From: Rhodobacterales bacterium HKCCSP123
GTDB taxonomy: Bacteria; Pseudomonadota; Alphaproteobacteria; Rhodobacterales; Rhodobacteraceae
Direction of reading: 5' to 3'
NCBI GenBank assembly: GCA_015689745.1
Contig: WVSO01000002.1
Location: forward strand, 62,001-126,000
DNA: 64,000 bases
The notes under the pieces are model-generated. The model worked only from the letters and a program-made list of their open reading frames with translations, was not told the DNA's origin and searched no databases. Made by a program: the position numbers and the translations under genes. The stretch's first letter is position 1, and every line of letters begins with the position of its first letter. Below, in pieces: positions 27,114 through 36,380 of the stretch.

Positions 27114-29237
27114 TCAGGGCCGCCGGTCCAGATCCCGGGAGCGCTGAAGGCTGGCCACGTCGCTATCGAGGTCCACCGCCATCATGACAGCGTGGAGGTG
27201 TTCCGCATTGCGCACATCGACATCGATCAGAAGGCGGAAGAAATCCGGTTTCCGATCAATGAAATGCAGATCAGAGATATTGGCGTTCTGCTCGCCGATC
27301 AATGTGCAGATACGTCCCAGCACCCCATGCTGGTTCGAGATCGTGACGTCAATGGTCACGTTATGCACCGGCGCGTGGCGTCCTTCGGTCCAGTGCAGGT
27401 CGATCCAGCGCTCGGGCTGGTCGTCGAACGCCGCAAGCGCCGGGCAGTCGATCGCGTGCACGATCGGCCCCTTGCCGGCATAGGTGATGCCCACGATCCG
27501 CTCGCCCGGAACCGGCTGGCAACATTGCGCGCGACGGGTCTGCGCCCCGGGCGGCAGGCCGATCACCGCGCGCACGGCTTCGACGTCCGCCTTTTCCGTG
27601 CGGCCCGCAAGCTCGGGGTAAAGCCGCGCGACGACCGACCGCGCCGACAGTTCCGCCGACCCGATGCGTGCCAGCATCTCGTCCCCGTCCTTCAGCCCGA
27701 TCGCCCGGGCCGCCGTATCCAGCGCCTTGTCCGTCGCCTTCTTGCCGACCTGGTCAAAGGCCACCCGCGCCAGTTCACGGCCCAGCTTGATGTAGCGCTC
27801 GCGGTCCTCCTCGCGCAGCATGCGGCGGATCGCGGCCTTGGCCCGGCCCGTCACGACGATGTCGATCCAGCTGGCCTGCGGGGTCTGACCCTCGGCGGTG
27901 ATGATCTCGACCGATTGGCCGTTCTTCAGCCGCGTCCAGAGCGGCACGCGCAGCCCGTCCACCTTGGCGCCGACGCAGCTGTGCCCGATCCGGGTGTGGA
28001 TCGAATAGGCGAAATCGATCGGCGTCGCGCCCTTCGGCAACTGGATCACGTCGCCCTTGGGCGTGAAGCAGAAGACCTGGTCGGAATACATCTCGAGCTT
28101 CACATGCTCGAGGAACTCGTCGTGATCCTCGGCGTTCTCGAAACGCTCGGTCAGCCCTTCGAGCCATTTCGCCGGATCAACGGCAAAGGGGTTCTCGGTG
28201 CGCACGCCGTCGCGATAGGACCAATGCGCGGCAACCCCGCTTTCGGCCACGTCATGCATCTGGCGGGTGCGGATCTGCACCTCCACCCGCTTGCCGTCGC
28301 GCCCCGACACGGTGGTGTGGATCGAGCGGTACCCGTTCGTCTTTGGTTGGCTGATGTAGTCCTTGAAGCGCCCCGGCACGGCACGCCAGCGCTGGTGGAT
28401 CGCGCCCAGCACGCGGTAGCAGTCATCCTCCCTCTCGGTGAGGACGCGGAAGCCGTAGATGTCGGAGAGCCGGGAGAAGGCCAGTTCCTTCTCCTGCATC
28501 TTGCGCCAGATCGAGAAGGGTTTCTTGGCGCGCCCGAAGACGTCTGCCCTGACCCCGTGCCGCTCGAGCACGGTCTCGATGTCATCCGTGATCCGGGGGA
28601 TCACGTCGCCGGTTTCCTTCTGCAGCATCAGGAAGCGGCGCATGATCGAGGTGCGCGCCTCGGGGTTCAGCACCCGGAAGGCGAGGTCCTCGAGTTCCTC
28701 GCGCATCCACTGCATGCCCATCCGGCCCGCGAGCGGCGCGTAGATGTCCATCGTCTCATGCGCCTTCTTCGCCTGCTTCTCGGGCGGCATGTGGCGGATG
28801 GTGCGCATGTTGTGGAGCCGGTCGGCAAGCTTCACGAGGATCACGCGCAGGTCCTTGGACATCGCCATCAGAAGCTTGCGGAAATTCTCGGCCTGCTTCG
28901 ATTCGCGGCTGGACAGCTCAAGGTTGGTCAGCTTGGTGACCCCATCGACCAGTTCGGCCACGTCGGTGCCGAACAGCTCGGCCACCTCGGTATAGGTGCC
29001 CTTGGTGTCCTCGATCGTGTCGTGCAGCAGCGCCGTCGCGATGGTCGCATCGTCGAGCCGCTGCTCGGTCAGGATCGCGGCGACCGCGACGGGATGCGTG
29101 AAATAGGGCTCGCCCGAGTGGCGTTTCTGCCCCTCGTGCATGCGCTGCGCATAGGCATAGGCGCCCCTCAGGAGCGCCTCGTTGGTCTTGGGGTTGTAAT
29201 TGCGAACGAGGGACAGCAGGTCGTCGGCGTCGATCAT
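27114..29237 (-). CDS. Bifunctional (p)ppGpp synthetase/hydrolase (RelA/SpoT homologue)
   Basis: A 707-residue long RSH enzyme controlling the stringent response. The hydrolase HD domain is intact (H48 in YFTHPV, HD72-73, ED76-77), as is the synthetase domain (FKDYISQPKTNGYRSIHTTV). A TGS domain (near FCFTPKGDVIQLPKG), the conserved Cys region (RRAQCCQPVPGE) and a C-terminal ACT domain (NVTIDVTISNQHGVLGRI) follow. As usual in alphaproteobacteria, this is probably the sole long RSH. rpoZ lies 31 bases upstream on the same strand. Confidence 0.95.
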   Translation of the reverse strand: MIDADDLLSLVRNYNPKTNEALLRGAYAYAQRMHEGQKRHSGEPYFTHPVAVAAILTEQRLDDATIATALLHDTIEDTKGTYTEVAELFGTDVAELVDGVTKLTNLELSSRESKQAENFRKLLMAMSKDLRVILVKLADRLHNMRTIRHMPPEKQAKKAHETMDIYAPLAGRMGMQWMREELEDLAFRVLNPEARTSIMRRFLMLQKETGDVIPRITDDIETVLERHGVRADVFGRAKKPFSIWRKMQEKELAFSRLSDIYGFRVLTEREDDCYRVLGAIHQRWRAVPGRFKDYISQPKTNGYRSIHTTVSGRDGKRVEVQIRTRQMHDVAESGVAAHWSYRDGVRTENPFAVDPAKWLEGLTERFENAEDHDEFLEHVKLEMYSDQVFCFTPKGDVIQLPKGATPIDFAYSIHTRIGHSCVGAKVDGLRVPLWTRLKNGQSVEIITAEGQTPQASWIDIVVTGRAKAAIRRMLREEDRERYIKLGRELARVAFDQVGKKATDKALDTAARAIGLKDGDEMLARIGSAELSARSVVARLYPELAGRTEKADVEAVRAVIGLPPGAQTRRAQCCQPVPGERIVGITYAGKGPIVHAIDCPALAAFDDQPERWIDLHWTEGRHAPVHNVTIDVTISNQHGVLGRICTLIGEQNANISDLHFIDRKPDFFRLLIDVDVRNAEHLHAVMMAVDLDSDVASLQRSRDLDRRP

Positions 29238-29268
29238 GCCCGTCTCAGCCGCCTGTCCCCGAAGGCCC

Positions 29269-29622
29269 TTATTTCTGGCCCTGCGCTTCCATGAGCGCGC
29301 GCAGCATCTGCTCTTCGCTCATGTCGTCGTGGGCCGGACGATCGGCTTCGACGCCCTGAAGCAGCGCCATCGCGTCTTCCTCGGGCTCGTCGACCTCGAT
29401 CTGGGTCTGGTGGCTTTCGATCAGGCGTTCGCGCAGATCGTCGGCACCCTGCGTCTCCTCGGCGATCTCGCGAAGCGCCACGACGGGGTTCTTGTCGTTG
29501 TCGCGGTCGAGCGTGAGCGGCGATCCGGACGAGATTTCGCGCGCGCGATGGGCGGCGAGCATGACAAGTTCGAACCGGTTCGGAACCTTGTCGACGCAAT
29601 CTTCAACGGTGACGCGGGCCAT
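29269..29622 (-). CDS. rpoZ: DNA-directed RNA polymerase omega subunit
   Basis: A 117-residue omega subunit: [43 protein letters not shown], and an acidic C-terminal tail found in alphaproteobacterial forms. It stabilises the beta' subunit and takes part in ppGpp sensing in some bacteria, which fits its place before the RelA/SpoT gene. The ATG at 29622 is chosen by family length. Confidence 0.95.
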   Translation of the reverse strand: MARVTVEDCVDKVPNRFELVMLAAHRAREISSGSPLTLDRDNDKNPVVALREIAEETQGADDLRERLIESHQTQIEVDEPEEDAMALLQGVEADRPAHDDMSEEQMLRALMEAQGQK

Positions 29623-29698
29623 GTGCGGGCACCTCCAGCCTTTGCTCGGGAGCGGTAGAAAGGCCCCATCTACGCGCCGCACCCGGAAATGACAAGGG

Positions 29699-30286
29699 TC
29701 AAGACGGTGTTTCGCTCTCGTCGTCGGCATCGATCGGGCGGATCTCCGCCCGCTCCTCGGCGGGCCGGTCGCCCAGCATCTGCAGCACGTCATGTCCCGT
29801 CACGGGATGCCGCCAGTCCGGCGCGATTTCGGCCAGTGGCACAAGCACGAAACTCCGCTCCGCCAGCCGCGGATGCGGCAGGATCAGTTCGCCCGGCGCT
29901 TCCACCGCCGCGCGCTCGGGTGACAGCGCGGCCCAGCGGGCCTGCGTCGCGGCATCAGGACAAACCCGGTCGTCAAGAGCGATCAGGTCGAGGTCCATCA
30001 GCCGCGCCTCCCACCGCGCGGTGCGCGTCCGGCCAAAGGCGGCCTCCACCTTGTGCAGAAGCGACAGAAGCGCCTCTGGCGTATCCCTCCAGTCGAGCGC
30101 CACGACCGCGTTGACGAAGTCCGGACCGGAGCCGGGGGGAAAGGCGGGCGTGCGATAAAGACGGCTCGGTGTCACCGGGCATCCGGTGACCTTGCCGAGT
30201 GCCGCGATGGCATCCGCGACCGCGACCTCGGGCGCATGACCGTCCCGCGGCAGGTTCGCTCCGAAGGCGATGAAGGCTCGTGACAT
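29699..30286 (-). CDS. folK: Hydroxymethyl-dihydropterin pyrophosphokinase
   Basis: A 195-residue enzyme of folate synthesis that transfers pyrophosphate from ATP to the pterin. [32 protein letters not shown] and [21 protein letters not shown] are diagnostic; the two aspartates in DLDLI bind magnesium. It is divergent from the NYN-domain gene. Confidence 0.93.
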   Translation of the reverse strand: MSRAFIAFGANLPRDGHAPEVAVADAIAALGKVTGCPVTPSRLYRTPAFPPGSGPDFVNAVVALDWRDTPEALLSLLHKVEAAFGRTRTARWEARLMDLDLIALDDRVCPDAATQARWAALSPERAAVEAPGELILPHPRLAERSFVLVPLAEIAPDWRHPVTGHDVLQMLGDRPAEERAEIRPIDADDESETPS

Positions 30287-30332
30287 CGGTCGGATTCCAC
30301 GGATGATTGCATCCGCTCTTCAAATCATTAAG

Positions 30333-30361
30333 TTGAGACAACTTGGCGGTGATCGTCGATA
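30333..30361 (+). promoter_or_regulatory. Candidate sigma-70 promoter for NYN gene
   Basis: TTGAGA at 30333-30338 and TCGATA at 30356-30361 with a 17-base spacer, 58 bases before the ATG at 30419, in a locally AT-rich stretch. The -10 box is a weak match. Confidence 0.3.
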
Positions 30362-30418
30362 GCTTCACTCCCTATCATCAAAACGTTCACTCTCCAGCAT
30401 TATGACGGGATCCTTGGC

Positions 30419-30994
30419 ATGTTTTATCGTGACGAACGATTGGCGCTGTTCATTGACGGCTCCAATCTCTACGCGGCAGCGAAGGCGCTGCAATTCGACA
30501 TCGACTACAAGCTTCTCCGGCAGGAGTTCATGCAGCGGGGAAAGCTCCTGAGGGCCTTCTACTACACGGCCCTGCTTGAAAACGATGACTACTCTCCGAT
30601 CCGGCCGCTCGTCGACTGGCTCCACTACAACGGCTTCACCATGGTCACGAAGCCCGCGAAGGAGTTCACCGACAGCCAGGGACGGCGCAAGATCAAGGGC
30701 AACATGGACATCGAGCTGACCGTCGATGCCATGGAGACGGCGGCCCATGTCGATCACATCGTGCTCTTCTCCGGCGACGGCGACTTCAAGCCGCTGGTCG
30801 AAGCGCTTCAGCGCAAGGGTTGCCGGGTCTCGGTCGTATCGACCATCCGCAGCCAGCCGCCGATGATCGCCGACGACCTGCGCCGTCAGGCCGACAACTT
30901 CATCGAGCTCGACGAGCTGCGCGAAGTCATCGGTCGCCCGCCGCGTGAGCCGCGCGACGAGCGCACGCGCCAGGACGCCGACACCGCGGACTGA
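30419..30994 (+). CDS. NYN-domain (LabA/DUF88) protein, putative RNase
   Basis: A 191-residue single-domain protein. The acidic PIN-like active-site residues are in LFIDGSNLYAAAK and VLFSGDGDFKPLVEAL, with NMDIELTVDAM between. NYN domains are metal-dependent nucleases, here probably acting on RNA. A good hairpin follows at 31019-31040. No operon partner is visible. Confidence 0.88.
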   Translation: MFYRDERLALFIDGSNLYAAAKALQFDIDYKLLRQEFMQRGKLLRAFYYTALLENDDYSPIRPLVDWLHYNGFTMVTKPAKEFTDSQGRRKIKGNMDIELTVDAMETAAHVDHIVLFSGDGDFKPLVEALQRKGCRVSVVSTIRSQPPMIADDLRRQADNFIELDELREVIGRPPREPRDERTRQDADTAD

Positions 30995-31018
30995 TCCCCG
31001 GCAGGGCATCGGGGCGGC

Positions 31019-31043
31019 GGCACCGGGCTTGCCCGGTGCCTTG
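31019..31043 (+). terminator. Hairpin terminator after NYN gene
   Basis: Perfect 10-bp stem GGCACCGGGC / GCCCGGTGCC at 31019-31040, followed by TTG. It sits between the NYN stop and the next start, and overlaps the zone just before the GTG at 31046. Confidence 0.55.
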
Positions 31044-31063
31044 TCGTGCGTCATCCTGACGTC

Positions 31064-32080
31064 ATGCCGAGGCAGCCGCCACCCCGACCCTTCCGGCCCG
31101 ACCCGGCCCAGATGGCGCTGGCCCCGGCGGTGTCCGGAAACACGATCAACGGGCTGGGCGAGGCGGCCCGGCGACGGCCGCGCATGGTCTACTGGGCGCC
31201 CGACCCCGACACCATCGCGCATGGCGCAATGCAACGCTGGTTCTATAGCGCGACGCCACCCGACCCCCGCTTCTCCGAGATGCGCGCCTGGCGGCAGACG
31301 ATCTACGACATGCCCCTGCCCGCGGTCGCCGCGGCACCTGCGCAGCGCGCACCGCAGGACTGGACCGCCGCGCTCGACCGTTTCGTGGCCGAGGGGCTCT
31401 GCGAGAAGGCCGGCGTGGCCGAAATGCGCGAGGATTGGGTCTACGAGGGCGAAAGCGTCGCCGAGTCCCGGATCATCATGTTGGGCGTCCAGCATGAACA
31501 TGGTGCGATCGCCGAGGCGCCCGGCATCCCCGCCGCGGTCGAGGTGCTGCGCCAGTACGGTCGGGCCGCGCTCGCTGCCAAGACCGTCGCGGGCTGGCTC
31601 CGCGAACAGGGCTGGGCGGCCGAACCCGTGAGCGGTCCGATGACGGGAACGGTGGCGATGATCCCGCCCGCCCTGGCCTGCGGCTTCGGCGAGTTGGGCA
31701 AGCATGGTTCGATCATCGACCGCGACATGGGGGCATCCTTCCGCCTTGCGGCCGTTCTGACAGACGCGCCCTTCGCGCCGACGCCGCCCGTCGATCACGG
31801 CATCGACGCCTTCTGCGCCGCCTGCCGCATCTGCGAGGACGCCTGCCCGCCACAGGCCATCTTCCCCGAGAAGCAGACCGTTCGGGGAGAGAGGAAATGG
31901 TACGTCGATTTCGACAGGTGCCTGCCTTTTTTCAACGAGACGCAGGGCTGCGCGATCTGTATCGCCGTCTGCCCGTGGTCACGGCCCGGCGTCGGGCCCA
32001 ACCTTGCGGAAAAGCTGGCCCGCAGGGCCGCGCGGATGGGGGATCAAGGCGCGTCGGAGCGGCGGAAGACCGAGACCTGA
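31064..32080 (+). CDS. Reductive dehalogenase/QueG-like 4Fe-4S protein
   Basis: A 338-residue iron-sulfur protein. The C-terminal half has two ferredoxin-type clusters: CAACRICEDACP (CxxCxxCxxxCP) and CAICIAVCPW. The preceding segment, GELGKHGSIIDRDMGASFRLAAVLTD followed by PVDHGIDAFC, resembles the corrinoid-binding domain of reductive dehalogenases more than QueG, whose GKHT loop differs. It may therefore bind cobalamin. It has no visible Tat signal or membrane anchor, unlike respiratory RdhA. The start may be ATG 31064 or GTG 31046. It overlaps the convergent methyltransferase by 37 bases. Confidence 0.7.
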   Translation: MPRQPPPRPFRPDPAQMALAPAVSGNTINGLGEAARRRPRMVYWAPDPDTIAHGAMQRWFYSATPPDPRFSEMRAWRQTIYDMPLPAVAAAPAQRAPQDWTAALDRFVAEGLCEKAGVAEMREDWVYEGESVAESRIIMLGVQHEHGAIAEAPGIPAAVEVLRQYGRAALAAKTVAGWLREQGWAAEPVSGPMTGTVAMIPPALACGFGELGKHGSIIDRDMGASFRLAAVLTDAPFAPTPPVDHGIDAFCAACRICEDACPPQAIFPEKQTVRGERKWYVDFDRCLPFFNETQGCAICIAVCPWSRPGVGPNLAEKLARRAARMGDQGASERRKTET

Positions 32081-32676
32081 AACGCCTGCGTTCTCCCCAT
32101 CGGCGTTGCGTGCACATGGCGCTGCGCCTCGACCGGGGCGAAGACACCCGGCGCGCCTGCCTCGAGACGCGCCGCGAGCGCCTCGGGGGAATACCGCACG
32201 ACCGGCAGGTTCGAGCAGCGCTCGGGCCCGTCTTCGGCGAAGGTCGCGATGATCGCGTGCCCGCCCGGCGCAAGCGCCCGGCGCATGACGCCGATGTAAT
32301 TGTCCTGATCGGCCGGTGACGTCAGGAAATGGAACACGGCGCGGTCATGCCAGACCCCGTAGGGCTTGTCGGGGGTCCATCGCGTCACGTCGCCCACCAC
32401 CCACCGCACGCGCGAGGCAGCCGGTCCAAGCCGCGACTTGCTGATGTCCAGTGCCGCGGCCGACAGGTCGAGCACGCAGATGTCGCCGAAACCGTCGGCC
32501 AGCAGCGCATCAGGCAGCCGTGACGCCCCGCCCCCCACGTCGACCACCGGCCCCGCGGGGACAGCATATCGGCGGATCAGGCCAAGCGAGATCTCGGGCA
32601 CCTCCTCGAACCAGGTCAGCGCCTCGGGCGCGCGCGCGCCATAGACCTCATCCCAGTGACGCTCCTGCTGATCCAT
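32044..32676 (-). CDS. Class I SAM-dependent methyltransferase
   Basis: A 210-residue methyltransferase. The SAM motif is VVDVGGGASRLPDAL with an acidic residue after it (CVLDLSAAALDISK); WVVGDVTRW, HDRAVFHFLT and APGGHAIIATFAEDG follow. The pattern resembles thiopurine/tellurite-type methyltransferases; the substrate is unknown. ATG 32676 has GGGGGAC upstream; an alternative ATG at 32694 overlaps the cytochrome stop (ATGA). Confidence 0.8.
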   Translation of the reverse strand: MDQQERHWDEVYGARAPEALTWFEEVPEISLGLIRRYAVPAGPVVDVGGGASRLPDALLADGFGDICVLDLSAAALDISKSRLGPAASRVRWVVGDVTRWTPDKPYGVWHDRAVFHFLTSPADQDNYIGVMRRALAPGGHAIIATFAEDGPERCSNLPVVRYSPEALAARLEAGAPGVFAPVEAQRHVHATPMGRTQAFQVSVFRRSDAP

Positions 32677-32690
32677 GCCCGTCCCCCGGT

Positions 32691-33164
32691 TCATTCCAGC
32701 GCCGACATTGCGTTCAGCTGGTTATGCGCCTCGATGACCTCGGCCGGCCACGTCGACTTGATGTAGCTCAGGACCGCGATGATCTCATCCCCTGTCAGCA
32801 CCTCGCCGAAGCCCATCATGTCGCTTTCGTAGCCGCGCCCGACCACGGCGGCCGTCCCGCGCGTGGTGATGTCGATCAGAAGTGCATCGGCATGGTGCCA
32901 GGTGTGCCCCGTCACATCATGCGGCGGCGCGGGCATCCGCCCGGCCTCGTTCCGCTCCCGCCAGTTCGGCTGCCCCTCGAGATCGGCGCCGTGGCAGGAC
33001 GCGCAGTGCTGATCATAGACCGCGGCCCCCAGGGCAACGACCTCGGGGTCCTGCCAGCGCAGGATCTGGCCCGGCGCCTCGGTCGCGCCGGCGGGCCAGA
33101 GCACCACCCCGAGCCCGATCAGCGCCACGCCTCCAGCAAAACCCATGATCATGTCTCGCCGCAT
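32691..33164 (-). CDS. Membrane-anchored c-type cytochrome
   Basis: A 157-residue protein with an N-terminal membrane anchor (IMGFAGGVALIGLGVVLW) and a single haem-binding CASCH at 54-58. A methionine in ESDMMGFG is the probable second axial ligand. LTGDEIIAVLSYIKSTWP is typical of the cytochrome c C-terminal helix. It carries electrons on the periplasmic side; partners are not in the window. The methyltransferase gene follows closely. Confidence 0.85.
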   Translation of the reverse strand: MRRDMIMGFAGGVALIGLGVVLWPAGATEAPGQILRWQDPEVVALGAAVYDQHCASCHGADLEGQPNWRERNEAGRMPAPPHDVTGHTWHHADALLIDITTRGTAAVVGRGYESDMMGFGEVLTGDEIIAVLSYIKSTWPAEVIEAHNQLNAMSALE

Positions 33165-33309
33165 CCCGTCGATCTCCCCTTCGCGTTGTCCAAGGTTTTT
33201 CTGACACCTTCCCCCAACGGGAAGGCAAGCCCCAAGGCTGGACGCACGCCCGCTTTGGCCTTACCTGTGGTGTAAACCCGACCGGACACCCCCGCCGCCC
33301 GAGGCCCCA

Positions 33310-34260
33310 ATGACCAAGCCCCCGCTGACCATCCATCTCGCTGCCCCGCGCGGCTTCTGCGCGGGCGTCGACCGGGCGATCAAGATCGTCGAGATGGCAC
33401 TCGGGAAATGGGGCGCGCCGGTCTATGTCCGACACGAGATCGTGCACAACAAGTATGTCGTCGATGACCTCCGCGCCAAGGGCGCCGTCTTCGTCGAGGA
33501 GCTGGACGAGTGCCCCCTCGACCGCCCGGTGATCTTCTCGGCCCATGGCGTGCCCAAGGCCGTCCCGCTTGAGGCCGCGCGGCGGCAGATGGTCTATGTC
33601 GACGCCACCTGCCCGCTTGTGTCCAAGGTGCATATCGAGGCCGCCCGGCACCACGAGAACGGGCTCCAGATGATCATGATCGGCCACGCGGGCCACCCCG
33701 AGACGATCGGCACCATGGGCCAGCTGCCCGAGGGCGAGGTGCTGCTGGTCGAAACCGTCGAGGACGTGGCGACGGTCGCGGTGCGCGATCCCGACCGGCT
33801 GGCCTTCGTCACGCAGACGACGCTGTCGGTGGACGACACCGCCGACATCGTCGCGGCGCTGCAGGCGCGGTTCCCGAACATCGTCGGCCCGCACAAGGAG
33901 GACATCTGCTACGCCACCACCAACCGGCAGGAGGCGGTGAAGGCCATGGCGCCCAAAGCCGACGCGATGCTGGTCGTGGGCGCGCCGAATTCGTCGAATT
34001 CTAAACGCCTGGTCGAGGTCGGCGCGCGCGCGGGCTGCGGCTATGCGCAGCTGGTGCAGCGGGCGACGGACATCGACTGGCGCGCGCTGGAGGGCATCCG
34101 CTCGCTCGGCATCACGGCGGGGGCCTCGGCGCCCGAGGTGCTGGTCAACGAGGTCATCGACGCCTTCCGCGCGCGGTTCGAGGTGACGGTGGAACCGGTG
34201 GTGACGGCGGAGGAGAACGTCGAGTTCAAGGTGCCCCGGGTGTTGCGGGAGACGGTCTGA
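33310..34260 (+). CDS. ispH: 4-hydroxy-3-methylbut-2-enyl diphosphate reductase
   Basis: A 316-residue Fe-S enzyme, last step of the MEP isoprenoid pathway. The three cluster cysteines are in APRGFCAGV (Cys17), DATCPLV and [32 protein letters not shown] and [14 protein letters not shown] are conserved. Full length. Downstream is a structured noncoding stretch. Confidence 0.97.
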   Translation: MTKPPLTIHLAAPRGFCAGVDRAIKIVEMALGKWGAPVYVRHEIVHNKYVVDDLRAKGAVFVEELDECPLDRPVIFSAHGVPKAVPLEAARRQMVYVDATCPLVSKVHIEAARHHENGLQMIMIGHAGHPETIGTMGQLPEGEVLLVETVEDVATVAVRDPDRLAFVTQTTLSVDDTADIVAALQARFPNIVGPHKEDICYATTNRQEAVKAMAPKADAMLVVGAPNSSNSKRLVEVGARAGCGYAQLVQRATDIDWRALEGIRSLGITAGASAPEVLVNEVIDAFRARFEVTVEPVVTAEENVEFKVPRVLRETV

Positions 34261-34531
34261 CAGGACCGCACGGCCCGGCCGTTCACGGCAAATCGGCGAG
34301 TGACGGCGTGAACCCCGGACTGCAAGGTGCGACGTCGGCGAAAGCGGGCTTCCTGGGGGCACAGCCCGCTCCTGGCATCAGGCCATGCGCGCGACAGGGG
34401 ACGGCCAAGCCCAAAGGCAGAAGTTTGTCCGACTCCTCAAGGGGTCGGACTTTTGCCGGGCTTGGCGGCTGTCGACGCTCAAGCGGCAACGCGTCGGCCC
34501 CCCCGCGAATGACCTTTTGAACGAGGTCGTG
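34261..34531 (+). other. Structured noncoding stretch after ispH
   Basis: Two hairpins: an 8-bp stem AGCGGGCT/AGCCCGCT at 34343-34370, and a longer compound hairpin at 34404-34466 with GCCAAGCCC/GGGCTTGGC at the base, GGCA/TGCC in the middle and GTCCGAC/GTCGGAC at the top. This could be the ispH 3' end or a small RNA. No promoter or T run is clear. Local base use is less GC-rich than in neighbours. Confidence 0.4.
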
Positions 34532-34798
34532 ATGCCGGGAGCTACGTTCCTTGAGATCTTCGACGCCCCCCCTTCCAAAGTGTCCGCTTCCATACTGAGG
34601 GAGGGTCGCACCTGGTATTCACACGCTGCCAGTGACCTGACTCATCGGGCACGTCTCGGCAGCGAGGACCGAAGCGAGGTGAACCGGTTGCTCGAGGAAG
34701 TCAGGTCCGATCTGTCCCAAACGATCCCCGGCGATGACGAATTGGCACGCCTGTCCGACATGCTCGTTGCCTTCGAAGCGGGTGCCAAGGCGGGGTAA
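34532..34798 (+). CDS. Small hypothetical protein, atypical codon use
   Basis: An 88-residue acidic soluble protein starting MPGATFLEIFDAPPSK, with a predicted helical C-terminal half (RSEVNRLLEEVRSDLSQT, LARLSDMLVAFEAG). GAGG lies upstream of the ATG at 34532. The reading frame continues upstream into the hairpin region, which I treat as noncoding. No family is recognised. It uses more A/T-ending codons than its neighbours (for example ACGTTCCTT, TCCATACTG), a possible sign of recent acquisition. Confidence 0.45.
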   Translation: MPGATFLEIFDAPPSKVSASILREGRTWYSHAASDLTHRARLGSEDRSEVNRLLEEVRSDLSQTIPGDDELARLSDMLVAFEAGAKAG

Positions 34799-34895
34799 GT
34801 TTCCGCTTCGTCCCGCTCGGCGGACGTTCCCGTTCAAAACCCCAGTCACGCCACCCCCCTTGCCCCTTCCCCCGCTCCGGGGCAGAACCGCCCTC

Positions 34896-35345
34896 ATGAG
34901 CCAGATCCCCCGCCCCGCCCTGATCCTCGGCCTCGCCGGCCTGATCCCGTTCCTTTACGGCGCGCTCTCGGTGCTGGTGCCCGCCACGGGCGCGATCGGC
35001 CGCCTCTGGGGCAGCAATTACGCGGGCGTCCAGATCCTGCAGGCCTACGGCATCGTCATCCTGTGCTTCATGGCCGGCGTGATCTGGGGCTTCGCGGCCC
35101 GGACCGAGGGGCGGGCGGCGACCTTCTACTACGCGCTCTCGGTCATCCCCGCGATCTTCGTCTTCCTCACCGCCTTCAGCGCGCCGCGGCCCAGCCTCGT
35201 CATGCTGATCCTCGGCTTTCTCGCGCTTCTCGCCATCGACGCGAGCGCGGCGCGGCAGGGTCTTGCCCCGACCTGGTGGATGTCCCTGCGCCTGCTGCTC
35301 ACGACGGTCGTGGTGGTCTGCCTCGGCATCGGGGTGCTGGCGTGA
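34896..35345 (+). CDS. DUF3429 membrane protein
   Basis: A 149-residue protein with four to five membrane helices, starting MSQIPRPALILGLAGLIPF. A conserved WGSNYAGVQILQAYGIVILCFMAGVIWGF block, cut here, marks the DUF3429 family (LQAYG, FMAGVIWG). Function unknown. Its stop overlaps the start of the next gene by four bases (GTGA). Confidence 0.8.
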   Translation: MSQIPRPALILGLAGLIPFLYGALSVLVPATGAIGRLWGSNYAGVQILQAYGIVILCFMAGVIWGFAARTEGRAATFYYALSVIPAIFVFLTAFSAPRPSLVMLILGFLALLAIDASAARQGLAPTWWMSLRLLLTTVVVVCLGIGVLA

Positions 35346-35938
35346 GTGCGGACCTTCAGACACTGGGCGTCTATGCCACCGAGGCCGCACGCTACGCGGG
35401 CCTTGCGCCGACGCGCCGCGAGGAAGTCAGCCTGTCCGCCTTTCTTGCCAGACTGCCAGTGGGCGCGCGCATCCTCGATCTGGGCTGCGGTCCGGGTCAT
35501 CAGGCCCTGCGCATGCAGGCGGCAGGCTGTCGCGTAACCGCATGGGACGCTTGCCCGGAGTTTGTCGCAGCGGCCCGAGGCAAAGGTCTGCCGGCCGAAG
35601 AGCGCAGCTTTGACGATCTCGACGCCGTGGCGGGATTCGACGGCGTCTGGGCCAGCTTCAGCCTCCTTCACGCGCCGCGCATCGATCTTCCCCGCCACCT
35701 GGCAGCCATCGCGCGGGCGCTGGTTCCGGGCGGCTGGCTCTTTCTCGGAATGAAACTCGGCGAGGGCGAGGGCCGCGACGGTCTTGGCCGGTTCTACACG
35801 TATGTCTCGGCGGCCGAACTCGGCAACCTGGTCCGCGCGGCTGGCTTCACGCCCGTGGAGACTGTCGAAGACAAGGCCCGCGGGCTTGCGGGCACCGTCG
35901 ATCCCTTCATCCTGATGACCTGCCGCCAGGATGCCTGA
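35342..35938 (+). CDS. Class I SAM-dependent methyltransferase
   Basis: A 198-residue enzyme with a GTG start overlapping the DUF3429 stop. Motif I is [15 protein letters not shown], with acidic WDACPEF after; [15 protein letters not shown] and [14 protein letters not shown] are motifs [26 protein letters not shown] is the usual C-terminal helix. The acceptor is unknown. The stop overlaps rnhA by eight bases. Confidence 0.82.
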   Translation: MSADLQTLGVYATEAARYAGLAPTRREEVSLSAFLARLPVGARILDLGCGPGHQALRMQAAGCRVTAWDACPEFVAAARGKGLPAEERSFDDLDAVAGFDGVWASFSLLHAPRIDLPRHLAAIARALVPGGWLFLGMKLGEGEGRDGLGRFYTYVSAAELGNLVRAAGFTPVETVEDKARGLAGTVDPFILMTCRQDA

Positions 35939-36380
35939 TCTCTTCGCCTTCACCGACGGAGCCTGCTCCGGCAACCCCGGCCCCGGCGGCTGGGGCGCGC
36001 TCCTGCAGGCCAAGGAGGGTGAGACCGTGGTCAAGGAACGCGAACTGAACGGTGGCGAGGCCAACACGACCAACAACCGGATGGAGCTCTTGGCCGCCAT
36101 CGCCGCTCTCGAGGCGCTCGGGCGCCCCTCGGCCATCACCATCGTGACCGACAGCGCCTATGTGAAGAACGGCGTGACCGGCTGGATCCACGGCTGGAAG
36201 CGCAACGGCTGGAAGACATCGACGCGAAAGCCCGTGAAGAACGAGGATCTCTGGCGCCGCCTGGACGAGGCGCAGGCGCGCCACCGCGTGACATGGGAAT
36301 GGGTCAAGGGCCATGCCGGGCACCCCGAGAACGAACGCGCCGACGAGTTGGCCCGCGCCGGCATGAAGCCCTTCAAATGA
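35931..36380 (+). CDS. rnhA: Ribonuclease HI
   Basis: A 149-residue nuclease that cuts the RNA strand of RNA:DNA hybrids. The four catalytic acids are in [16 protein letters not shown] (D9), [21 protein letters not shown] and [24 protein letters not shown] is the basic handle region. Overlaps the genes on both sides by a few bases. Confidence 0.96.
   Translation: MPDLFAFTDGACSGNPGPGGWGALLQAKEGETVVKERELNGGEANTTNNRMELLAAIAALEALGRPSAITIVTDSAYVKNGVTGWIHGWKRNGWKTSTRKPVKNEDLWRRLDEAQARHRVTWEWVKGHAGHPENERADELARAGMKPFK

Noticed and set aside
27192-29294. Plus-strand frame of 700 codons
   Set aside because: Exact antisense shadow of the RelA/SpoT gene, which has all its domains.
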